A DNA stretch of 6,965 bases from 2-01-FULL-39-28 sp964436165 (lineage in GTDB: Bacteria > Patescibacteriota > Minisyncoccia > 2-02-FULL-40-12 > GWA2-44-9): the NCBI GenBank assembly GCA_964436165.1, contig CAYTBY010000038.1:1-6965 (forward strand). The letters run 5' to 3'. Below, one piece after another: positions 1-5,191 of this stretch. The notes beneath the pieces were generated by a model. It worked only from the letters and a program-made list of their open reading frames with translations, was not told the origin of the DNA and ran no database searches. The stretch's first letter is position 1, and each line of letters begins with the position of its first letter. A program made the position numbers and the translations under genes.

Positions 1-218
1 CTACTGTCAAGACAAGGATCAATATAAGCTTGTCTGATGAGATAAGAAGGGCATTAACAAGCCTTGCTCATCGTGACCACATTCCCGAAGCGACCAAAGC
101 AGCTCGTCTTCTTGAGGTTGCACTAGAGATTGAAGAAGATCAAGCCTGGAATCGGTTAGCCGAAAAACGGGACACCACTAAAGCTGGCTATTTATCTCAT
201 AAAAAAGCTTGGAAATAA
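1..218 (+). CDS. Ribbon-helix-helix antitoxin, 5' end outside the window
   Basis: Probable antitoxin of a type II toxin-antitoxin pair: it would bind and neutralise the toxin encoded just downstream and repress the shared promoter through an N-terminal ribbon-helix-helix DNA-binding domain. The frame is open to the left edge (first full codon at 3), so 71 residues are visible and the true start is off-window; the TTG at 30 is only an internal Leu codon. The visible start TVKTRINISLSDEIRRAL fits the beta-strand plus first helix of an RHH fold, followed by a second helix (EATKAARLLEVALEIEEDQ) and a charged C-terminal tail ending GYLSHKKAWK, as is common where antitoxins wrap their toxin. The stop TAA at 216-218 shares its last base with the toxin ATG, which implies translational coupling. 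The family call rests on pattern recognition and on the toxin neighbour; the exact family (RelB-, ParD- or other RHH) is not resolved. Confidence 0.75.
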   Translation, partial: TVKTRINISLSDEIRRALTSLAHRDHIPEATKAARLLEVALEIEEDQAWNRLAEKRDTTKAGYLSHKKAWK

Positions 219-499
219 TGTTCGAGATTCTGTATCATTATCTCGTTGTCCGCGAAGACATACCTAGACTATCGAAATTATGGCGAGAAAAAATTCGCAT
301 CGCCATAGAGGCCAGGCTTACTACTAAACCAGATTTATATGGGAAACCTCTCAGGAGATCGCTTAAAGGATACCGTAAACTTCGTGTGGGAGATTATCGT
401 ATTATTTTTAAAATTGATGAAAGAAAAGTAAAAATTCTTATTATCCAGCATCGCTCGGCGGTGTATTCTAGTGTTAAAAAGAGAAAATTTAACTTTTGA
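218..499 (+). CDS. RelE/ParE-superfamily toxin
   Basis: A 93-residue toxin of the RelE/ParE superfamily. RelE members cut mRNA in the ribosomal A site, ParE members poison DNA gyrase; the sequence does not decide which. I place the start at ATG 218, overlapping the antitoxin stop (TAATG), rather than TTG 209, because the overlap is the usual TA arrangement and residue 1 then leads directly into the first strand. Visible family signature: an N-terminal helical pair (about 11-34), GKPLRRSLKGYRKLRVGDYRI at about 42-62, then strands IIFKI (62-66) and VKILIIQHR (71-79) followed by VYSSVKKR. The K/R-rich middle and the conserved LRVGDYRIIF block are typical. Length is normal (about 85-100 aa). The stop is TGA, so UGA works as a stop here. 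No Shine-Dalgarno sequence is visible upstream; translation is probably coupled to the antitoxin. Confidence 0.85.
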   Translation: MFEILYHYLVVREDIPRLSKLWREKIRIAIEARLTTKPDLYGKPLRRSLKGYRKLRVGDYRIIFKIDERKVKILIIQHRSAVYSSVKKRKFNF

Positions 500-572
500 T
501 TATCTTCAAACAAATTCAAAAGTCGAATTCTATTGAATTATCTTCAAAAACCCTCAATAACCGCTGAATAAT

Positions 573-760
573 AGTTTTCCTCTCCTTCGCTGAAGCTACG
601 GAGGAGCGAAGCAATTGTCCCTCTTTTAGTCCTCGCGCCGCCGGCATAGCCTTTGGCGACGCACGGCCGAAGTTTTCTGTGACCTTCGTAGCTTTACTGT
701 GTCCGCCATAGCTTTAGCGACGGTGGAGCGAAGTAGGTAACGAAGGAGACACGACTCCCA
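573..760 (+). repeat. Cluster of short GC-rich palindromic/direct repeats
   Basis: No gene is visible between the toxin stop (499) and infB (849). The first 70 bp are AT-rich and featureless. From about 573 the DNA is GC-rich and full of short related units. GGAGCGAAG occurs at about 602-610 and 724-732. CATAGC..TTT..GCGACG occurs at 645-661 and 707-722 with a one-base length difference. CCTTCGT (683-689) is the reverse complement of ACGAAGG (740-746), and GTGTC (about 699-703) of GACAC (748-752), so the pairings interleave. CTTCGCT at 583-589 also pairs with AGCGAAG. Arrays like this are common between genes in Patescibacteria (recollection, not tested). They may be REP-like elements or transcribed structure. 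No ORF or tRNA fits. Confidence 0.55.
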
Positions 761-765
761 CAGTG

Positions 766-800
766 ATTAAAACCGTATTAATTAGTACGGTTTTAATTTT
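766..800 (+). terminator. Intrinsic terminator before infB
   Basis: A perfect 12-bp inverted repeat, ATTAAAACCGTA at 766-777 and TACGGTTTTAAT at 786-797, with an 8-nt loop and a T run to 800. It would end transcription coming from the toxin/repeat side just before the infB promoter. Because the stem is A/T-flanked it could also work in reverse. Confidence 0.75.
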
Positions 801-807
801 GAGAAAA

Positions 808-836
808 TTGTAAAATTGGCTTGAAAATGCTAGAAT
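808..836 (+). promoter_or_regulatory. Promoter of the infB-tRNA-Cys-rmlBA unit
   Basis: Minus-35 TTGTAA (808-813), a 17-nt spacer, and minus-10 TAGAAT (831-836) preceded by TGC, i.e. an extended minus-10 (TGnTAGAAT). Transcription would start near 843, about 6 nt before the infB ATG at 849, which gives an almost leaderless mRNA. It lies just after the terminator at 766-800. Confidence 0.65.
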
Positions 837-848
837 TTATAAGAATTT

Positions 849-2378
849 ATGAGTAGCAATAAACCAAAAGAGAACGTTAAAAGCGAGGTAAGACCGCCGG
901 TGGTGGTTGTTTTGGGTCATGTTGATCACGGCAAAACAAGCCTGCTTGATACAATAAGAAAAACTAAAGTTGCCGAAAAAGAAACTGGCGGCATTACCCA
1001 GCATATTGGTGCTTATCAAATTGATGTTCCCAGCCCCATCACTTTTATTGACACGCCAGGCCATGAGGCTTTTGCGGCTATACGTTCGCGCGGGGCAGGA
1101 GTAGCTGATATAGCAGTTTTAGTAGTAGCGGCCGATGAAGGAATAAAACCTCAGACCAAAGAAGCAATAAAAATTATCCAAGAAAGTAGCATTCCTTTTA
1201 TCGTTGCGATAAATAAAATTGATAAAGAAGGGGCAAATATTCAGAAAATTAAACAGGATTTGGCTTCAGAAAATGTTTTAGTTGAGGACTGGGGAGGCAA
1301 AGTTCCGATTGTCGAGATTTCGGCCAAGCAGAATAAAAATATCGACGGGCTCCTTGAGATGATCCTTTTGGTGGCCGAACTGGAAGATCTCAAGAAAGAC
1401 CTATCTTTACCGGCTGAGGGAGTGATAATCGAATCCCATCTGGATAAAAGGAAAGGCTATGTAGCCACCGCTCTTGCCCAAAAGGGTTTTCTAAAACTTG
1501 GTGACTGGATAGTGGTTGGAACTGGTGTCGGCAAGGTGAAGTCAATGGATGATTTTTTGGGAAAATCTGTAACCGAAGCCGGGCCAGCTCAGCCAGTTCA
1601 GATAGTCGGCTGGTCGTTTGCTCCCGGTATTGGTAAAAAATTCACATCAGCCGAGTCTAAAGATGAAGCTGAAAAAATAGCCGCTCAAAACACGGACACC
1701 GCTTCCCTATTCCAGCATGACCTTAAAGAGAAAAGCGAAAGTACCGGCGGCAAGGTTTTAAATATCATTTTAAAATCAGATGTCTCCAGTTCGCTTGAAG
1801 CTGTTGAACTATCCCTGAATGCGATAAAGTCGGACGAGGTGTCTTATCGGGTCGTTCAGTACGATATCGGCAATATTGGAGAGAGCGACGTCAAAATGGC
1901 TATTGGAGCTGGAGCCAGGGTCTTAGGATTTCGGGTCCAGGCAGATGAGTCAGCTAAGAAGATGGCCGAAAAAGAGAATATTAAAATAGTGACGTTCGAC
2001 GTTATCTATGAATTAATAGAATATGTTCGAAAGGAAATGTCGGAACTTCTTGAACCTGAAACCAGGAGAAATCCTGTCGGTAAATTAAAAGTTTTAGCCG
2101 TATTTAAAATTGAAAGTAAAAATCAAATTATAGGTGGCAAAATAATCTCCGGTAAAATTACTCGCGGGTCTTTGGCTGAAGTTCTAAGAAATAATGCTAA
2201 ATTATTGAGTGGAAAAATATCCCAGCTTCAGCATAGTAAAAATGACGTCTCAGAAGTCAAAGAGGGCTTGGAGTGCGGATTGAAATTTGAAATGATCCCT
2301 GGCCAGACAGCTTGGGATATAAAAGAGGGCGATGTTCTGGAGATATATGAGGAAGAAAAGATTGCTAGAAGTTTGTAA
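849..2378 (+). CDS. infB: Translation initiation factor IF-2, minimal form
   Basis: GTPase that brings fMet-tRNA to the 30S subunit and promotes 50S joining in the cytoplasm. All G motifs are visible: G1 GHVDHGKT (23-30), the ETGGITQHIGAY switch (45-56), G3 DTPGHEAF (68-75), G4 NKID (122-125), G5 SAK (158-160). Beta-barrel domain II spans about 188-265, domain III about 303-395 (starting KVLNIILKSDVSSSLEAV), and the fMet-tRNA-binding domain IV about 410-509 with the conserved GLECG at 473-477. At 509 aa it lacks the IF2N and linker regions of most bacterial IF-2 (often 700-900 aa): the G domain starts within 20 residues of Met1. An in-frame TAA at 840-842 makes ATG 849 the first possible start. 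There is no Shine-Dalgarno sequence. First gene of a compact unit, its TAA lies 2 nt before tRNA-Cys. Confidence 0.97.
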   Translation: MSSNKPKENVKSEVRPPVVVVLGHVDHGKTSLLDTIRKTKVAEKETGGITQHIGAYQIDVPSPITFIDTPGHEAFAAIRSRGAGVADIAVLVVAADEGIKPQTKEAIKIIQESSIPFIVAINKIDKEGANIQKIKQDLASENVLVEDWGGKVPIVEISAKQNKNIDGLLEMILLVAELEDLKKDLSLPAEGVIIESHLDKRKGYVATALAQKGFLKLGDWIVVGTGVGKVKSMDDFLGKSVTEAGPAQPVQIVGWSFAPGIGKKFTSAESKDEAEKIAAQNTDTASLFQHDLKEKSESTGGKVLNIILKSDVSSSLEAVELSLNAIKSDEVSYRVVQYDIGNIGESDVKMAIGAGARVLGFRVQADESAKKMAEKENIKIVTFDVIYELIEYVRKEMSELLEPETRRNPVGKLKVLAVFKIESKNQIIGGKIISGKITRGSLAEVLRNNAKLLSGKISQLQHSKNDVSEVKEGLECGLKFEMIPGQTAWDIKEGDVLEIYEEEKIARSL

Positions 2379-2380
2379 GT

Positions 2381-2452
2381 GGTGCCGTAGCCAATTGGGA
2401 AGGCAGGAGTCTGCAAAACTCTTATGAGCGAGTTCGATTCTCGCCGGCACCT
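2381..2452 (+). tRNA. tRNA-Cys (GCA)
   Basis: Complete cloverleaf, 72 nt. The acceptor GGTGCCG/CGGCACC pairs over 7 bp. The D arm has GCC/GGC. The anticodon stem GGAGT/ACTCT encloses loop CTGCAAA with anticodon GCA. The T arm is GCGAG-TTCGATT-CTCGC. The discriminator is U73, the base expected for tRNA-Cys. CCA is not encoded: the next bases are CA then ATG of rmlB. The gene sits 2 nt after the infB stop and 2 nt before the rmlB start, with no promoter of its own, so it must be cut out of the mRNA that carries its neighbours. Confidence 0.96.
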
Positions 2453-2454
2453 CA

Positions 2455-3453
2455 ATGAACTACAAAAATATTCTTGTAACTGGAGGGGCGGGGTTTATTG
2501 GTAGTCATTTTGTGAGGTACATGTTAAATAAGTACCCCACCATTAACGTGGTTAATGTTGATCTCCTTACTTATTGTGGGAATCCAGAGAATGTTAAAGA
2601 TATGGCGAATGACCCAAGATATAAGTTCTATAAAGCCGATATCGGCGATTACGGAACAATGTTGAGTATCCTCAAAAGTAATAACATAGATTGCGTCGTT
2701 AATTTTGCGGCTGAGTCAGATAACAATAAGGCCGTTGACTCCCCTATCGACTTTGCCAAGACCAATGCCCTTGGAACGGCTGTTCTACTGGAAGCATCAA
2801 GAAAGCACGGCATTAAGCGATTTCACCATATTTCGACTTGTGAAGTGTTTGGCCAGCTACCGCTAAAAAGCAAATCAATGTTTTCAGAAAAATCTCCGTA
2901 TCAACCTCGTACTCCGTATAATGCCTCAAAGGCGTCTGGCGACCTGATCGCCAAAAGCTATTTTCATACATTCGGCCTGCCAGTAACCATAAGCTACTGT
3001 GCTAATAATTATGGCAGTCACCAATTTCCCGAGAAGGCAATCCCAGTTTTTACCTTACGGGCATTAATGAATGAACCATTGCCAGTTTTTAAATCATCAG
3101 GCAATAGGCGAGAGTGGATACACGTTTCTGATCACTGCCAGGCCATAGATCTGGTTTTACAAAAAGGCACTATCGGCGAAGCATATAATATAGGAACTGG
3201 CCTCGAGAAAACAGTTAATAATATCGCCGATGATATATTGGCAATTTTGAATAAACCAAAAACACTTAAGAAAATTGTTCCCGACCGGCCGGGTCACGAT
3301 TCAAGATACCTGCTTGACTCAAAGAAACTAAAAAAACTTGGCTGGAAACCGATAGTAAAATGGGACGATGGATTGACTGAAACGCTTAATTGGTATAAAA
3401 ATAACCCACAGTGGTGGAAGCCGCTTTTGGCCAAATCCCATTCGTGGAAATAA
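2455..3453 (+). CDS. rmlB: RmlB-like NAD-dependent sugar-nucleotide dehydratase (extended SDR), altered active site
   Basis: A 332-residue extended short-chain dehydrogenase closest in layout to dTDP-glucose 4,6-dehydratase, the second step of dTDP-rhamnose-type sugar synthesis. Visible: Rossmann motif GGAGFIG (10-16), NFAAES (83-88), FHHIST (123-128), catalytic YNASK with Tyr155 and Lys159, NNYGSHQFPEK substrate loop, and the C-terminal PDRPGHDSRYLLD and LGWKP blocks typical of RmlB. Odd: RmlB normally has STDEVYG, where Asp and Glu are the acid/base pair for dehydration; here it is STCEVFG, Cys129 replacing Asp (codon TGT at 2839-2841). The usual AAESHVDRS is AAESDNNKA. Lys, Tyr, Thr and Glu130 are kept. 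So the fold and dTDP-sugar context fit RmlB, but dehydration may be impaired or changed. ATG lies 2 nt after tRNA-Cys without a Shine-Dalgarno sequence; rmlA follows after 1 nt. Confidence 0.85.
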   Translation: MNYKNILVTGGAGFIGSHFVRYMLNKYPTINVVNVDLLTYCGNPENVKDMANDPRYKFYKADIGDYGTMLSILKSNNIDCVVNFAAESDNNKAVDSPIDFAKTNALGTAVLLEASRKHGIKRFHHISTCEVFGQLPLKSKSMFSEKSPYQPRTPYNASKASGDLIAKSYFHTFGLPVTISYCANNYGSHQFPEKAIPVFTLRALMNEPLPVFKSSGNRREWIHVSDHCQAIDLVLQKGTIGEAYNIGTGLEKTVNNIADDILAILNKPKTLKKIVPDRPGHDSRYLLDSKKLKKLGWKPIVKWDDGLTETLNWYKNNPQWWKPLLAKSHSWK

Positions 3454-3454
3454 A

Positions 3455-4168
3455 ATGCGTGGAATTATTTTAGCCGGGGGCGAGGGGACGCGCCTCTCCC
3501 CTCTTACAAAAATCACCTCAAAGCAGTTATTGCCGGTTTATGACAAACCGATGATTTTTTATCCGCTCAACACATTATTGAGAGCGGGTATCAGGGATAT
3601 TCTAGTTATCGTTGCCCCCGATCATTCGGGGGATTTTCTTAACCTTCTTGGATCGGGCAAGCAGTTTGGAGCTAGGTTTACCTATGAAATCCAGGACAAG
3701 CCCGAGGGTTTGGCCCAGGCCTTTATAATCGGTCAGGATTTTATCGGTGATGATAGTGTCGCTCTTATTCTAGGCGATAATATATTTGAAAATAATTTTT
3801 CAAAGGCGGTTAAGGGGTTTCGTCGAGGCGGGCATATTTTTGCTAAAAAAGTCAACGATCCTGAAAGGTTCGGGGTGGTCAAATTTGATAAAAAAGGCAA
3901 AGCAATCAAGATCGAAGAAAAACCCAAAAGTTTCTTATCCCCATACGCCGTCACCGGCTTCTATATTTACGACAATAGAGTTGTTAAAATTGCAAAAAAT
4001 TTAAAGTCGTCAGCCAGGGGTGAACTCGAAATTACCGATCTCCACAACTGGTACCTCAGGAGAGGTGAACTCAAAGTTGATATTGTTAAGGGAGAATGGT
4101 TTGACGCGGGAACATTTGATTCTCTTGCCCGGGCCAGCCAGTGGGCTATGAAGAATGGTAAACGTTAG
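3455..4168 (+). CDS. rmlA: Glucose-1-phosphate thymidylyltransferase, short form
   Basis: Nucleotidyltransferase that joins glucose-1-phosphate and dTTP to give dTDP-glucose, the substrate of the RmlB-like enzyme encoded 1 nt upstream. Visible: signature GGEGTRLSPLT (8-18), KQLLPVYDKPMI (23-34), nucleotide/sugar pocket QDKPEGLAQAF (80-90), metal-site GDNIF (107-111, Asp108), EEKPK (154-158), VTGFYIYD (166-173) and GEWFDAGTFDSL (213-224) with the second metal-binding Asp217. At 237 aa it is the short form, lacking the C-terminal extension of the ~290-aa enterobacterial enzymes. The TAAaATG junction with rmlB implies coupled translation. RmlC and RmlD are not in this window. Stop TAG. Confidence 0.93.
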   Translation: MRGIILAGGEGTRLSPLTKITSKQLLPVYDKPMIFYPLNTLLRAGIRDILVIVAPDHSGDFLNLLGSGKQFGARFTYEIQDKPEGLAQAFIIGQDFIGDDSVALILGDNIFENNFSKAVKGFRRGGHIFAKKVNDPERFGVVKFDKKGKAIKIEEKPKSFLSPYAVTGFYIYDNRVVKIAKNLKSSARGELEITDLHNWYLRRGELKVDIVKGEWFDAGTFDSLARASQWAMKNGKR

Positions 4169-4177
4169 CATATCCAT

Positions 4178-4206
4178 TTGTATTTATGTTCACCATTTGA
4201 TACAAT
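4178..4206 (+). promoter_or_regulatory. Promoter of the HNH endonuclease gene
   Basis: Minus-35 TTGTAT (4178-4183), 17-nt spacer, minus-10 TACAAT (4201-4206) preceded by TGA (extended minus-10). The start point would fall near 4213, on the GTG codons that begin the gene, so the mRNA is predicted to be leaderless. Same architecture as the infB promoter. Confidence 0.55.
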
Positions 4207-4209
4207 TAG

Positions 4210-4704
4210 GTGGTGAGGAAAAGATCTTGGACCAAAGAACAACTCGAAAATGCCGTTAAAGTTTCTTATAGCTTAAGAAATGTTTTAAAATTATTAAGAC
4301 TGGTCGAAGCTGGTGGTAATTATGATCAGGTAAAGAAGTATATTAGAGAATATGGTTTAGATTCTAGTCATTTTACGGGCCAGATATGGAATAAGGGCAT
4401 GAGGGGTATAGGTAAGCCAATTTACTCTTTGAAACAGATTTTGACCGAAAACAGCACCTACCAAAGTTATATGTTGAAAAATCGTTTATTCAAGGCGAAC
4501 CTGAAAGTACCCAAGTGCGAATTATGTAATTGGGCAAAAAAATCATCAGATGGTCGCCTGCCCTTAGAACTTGACCACATAAACGGAGACAGACATGATA
4601 ACCGCCTAGAGAATCTTAGAATATTGTGTCCAAATTGTCATAGTTTACAAATAACACATAGAGCAAGAAATAGAAATAAAAATACAAAAAAGATATTTAT
4701 ATAA
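4210..4704 (+). CDS. Stand-alone HNH endonuclease
   Basis: A 164-residue protein with a C-terminal zinc-bound HNH nuclease fold. Visible: C103xxC106 and C140xxC143 as the four zinc ligands; LDHINGD (121-127) carrying Asp122-His123 and Asn125; LENLRILCPNCHS (133-145) carrying Asn135 and His144, together forming the beta-beta-alpha-metal site. The N-terminal 7-32 (WTKEQLENAV..SYSLRNVLKLL) looks like a small helical DNA-recognition unit, followed by GLDSSHFTGQ.WNKG, a block I recall from free-standing HNH proteins of phages and mobile elements. Such enzymes are usually homing or phage nucleases rather than housekeeping genes. An in-frame TAG at 4207-4209 restricts the start to GTG 4210 or GTG 4213; the predicted transcription start favours 4213. 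The stop TAA ends at 4704 and tRNA-Leu begins at 4705. Confidence 0.85.
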   Translation: MVRKRSWTKEQLENAVKVSYSLRNVLKLLRLVEAGGNYDQVKKYIREYGLDSSHFTGQIWNKGMRGIGKPIYSLKQILTENSTYQSYMLKNRLFKANLKVPKCELCNWAKKSSDGRLPLELDHINGDRHDNRLENLRILCPNCHSLQITHRARNRNKNTKKIFI

Positions 4705-4788
4705 GCCGGGGTGGCGAAATCGGAAACCGCAGATGACTTAAGATCATCCGTCCGCAAGGACTTGGGGGTTCGAGTCCCCCTCCCGGCA
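4705..4788 (+). tRNA. tRNA-Leu (UAA)
   Basis: Type II tRNA of 84 nt. The acceptor GCCGGGG/TCCCGGC is paired with one G-U, the D stem is GCG/CGC, and the anticodon arm GATGA-CTTAAGA-TCATC carries anticodon TAA. The long variable arm contains GTCC-GCAA-GGAC, the T arm is GGGGG-TTCGAGT-CCCCC, and the discriminator is A73. CCA is not encoded (CAA follows). It follows the HNH stop with no spacer and so is probably processed from the HNH transcript. Its last two bases are also the first two of the 139-bp inverted repeat. Confidence 0.96.
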
Positions 4789-4925
4789 CAAGAATCCGAC
4801 TTTCTGGAAAAACACCAATCTTGGAATGGGCGGCGCGAAGCGCCGCCCATTGATTTGGCGAGGAATTATCTGAATCGCTCGTCCCGATAAATCGGGTCTC
4901 GCGATTGGCCAGACAGAGGTTCGAC
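4787..4925 (+). repeat. Left copy of 139-bp inverted repeat
   Basis: Matches the reverse complement of 6719-6857 over 139 bp with 11 mismatches (about 92 %) and no gaps. The outer 95 bp hold only one substitution (4816) plus a three-base flip at 4837-4839; seven substitutions fall in 4882-4915. It begins with the last two bases of tRNA-Leu (C4787, A4788). On the minus strand it encodes the C-terminal recombinase residues from SNL to SRILV. Confidence 0.9.
4825..4851. repeat. 12-bp-stem hairpin in left repeat
   Basis: Perfect palindrome AATGGGCGGCGC-GAA-GCGCCGCCCATT. On the minus strand it codes for the WAALRAAH part of the recombinase tail. It could act as a transcription barrier between the convergent tRNA-Leu and recombinase genes, but has no T run. 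Confidence 0.8.
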
Positions 4926-5191
4926 CCGAAGATTTCTTTTGAGATGACCTTTTTAGAGAAGGGGTTGTCGTCTCTTGAGATTTTATCCAGATTTGAAGCG
5001 GTTTTTATCCATTCTTTCATCGGTTCGACCCAAGCATTTTTCTTGGTTGTAAGTTCAGCTATTTTCTCCTGGATCGTCTTCTTTTCTGAAAGAAGTTTTG
5101 ATTTGTGTTCTCGATATATTTCTTTGTCTATATCTTGATCTAAATAACCATCGAGAAGGATTTGGAGCTTGGTGTTTATGGTTTTAATTCT

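Larger units (their letters stand above)
4697..5191 (-). pseudogene. C-terminal part of the serine recombinase, cut off by an in-frame TAA
   Basis: Directly after the TAA at 5192-5194 the same reading frame stays open for 164 codons. It starts RIKTINTKLQILLDGYLDQD, continues as a charged helical/coiled-coil stretch (LLSEKKTIQEKIAELTTKK), then FGSNLCLANRE and SSPNQWAALRAAH. The last two blocks resemble the C-terminal end of large serine recombinases (FGSN-L-L, NQWA-LRAAH) from Patescibacteria as I remember them. The two pieces together give about 535 codons, a normal length for the family, so this is the missing C-terminus and not a new gene. Past SRILV (ending near 4787) the frame reads the antisense of tRNA-Leu to a TAA at 4697-4699; that tail is not ancestral protein. 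Confidence 0.8.

Noticed and set aside
30..218. Antitoxin starting at TTG 30
   Set aside because: The frame is open to the window edge and the residues before this codon complete the ribbon-helix-helix strand, so the start is upstream of the window.
218..499. Reassigned UGA (as in Gracilibacteria/Absconditabacteria)
   Set aside because: The toxin ends at TGA at the expected length, and no conserved gene here contains an in-frame TGA.
2228..2455. Two minus-strand ORFs over the infB end and tRNA-Cys
   Set aside because: Antisense of a tRNA and of a well-conserved infB domain; no independent support.
4638..4850. 70-codon minus-strand ORF across tRNA-Leu
   Set aside because: Translation of antisense tRNA-Leu and palindrome sequence; resembles the familiar spurious peptides called over tRNA genes.
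4918..5030. Direct repeat GGTTCGACCC (4918-4927 and about 5020-5029)
   Set aside because: Only 10 bp, and both lie in recombinase coding sequence in different contexts; chance is enough, despite resemblance to a tRNA T arm.
4905..5138. 77-codon plus-strand ORF
   Set aside because: Shadow of the recombinase C-terminal coding region on the other strand.
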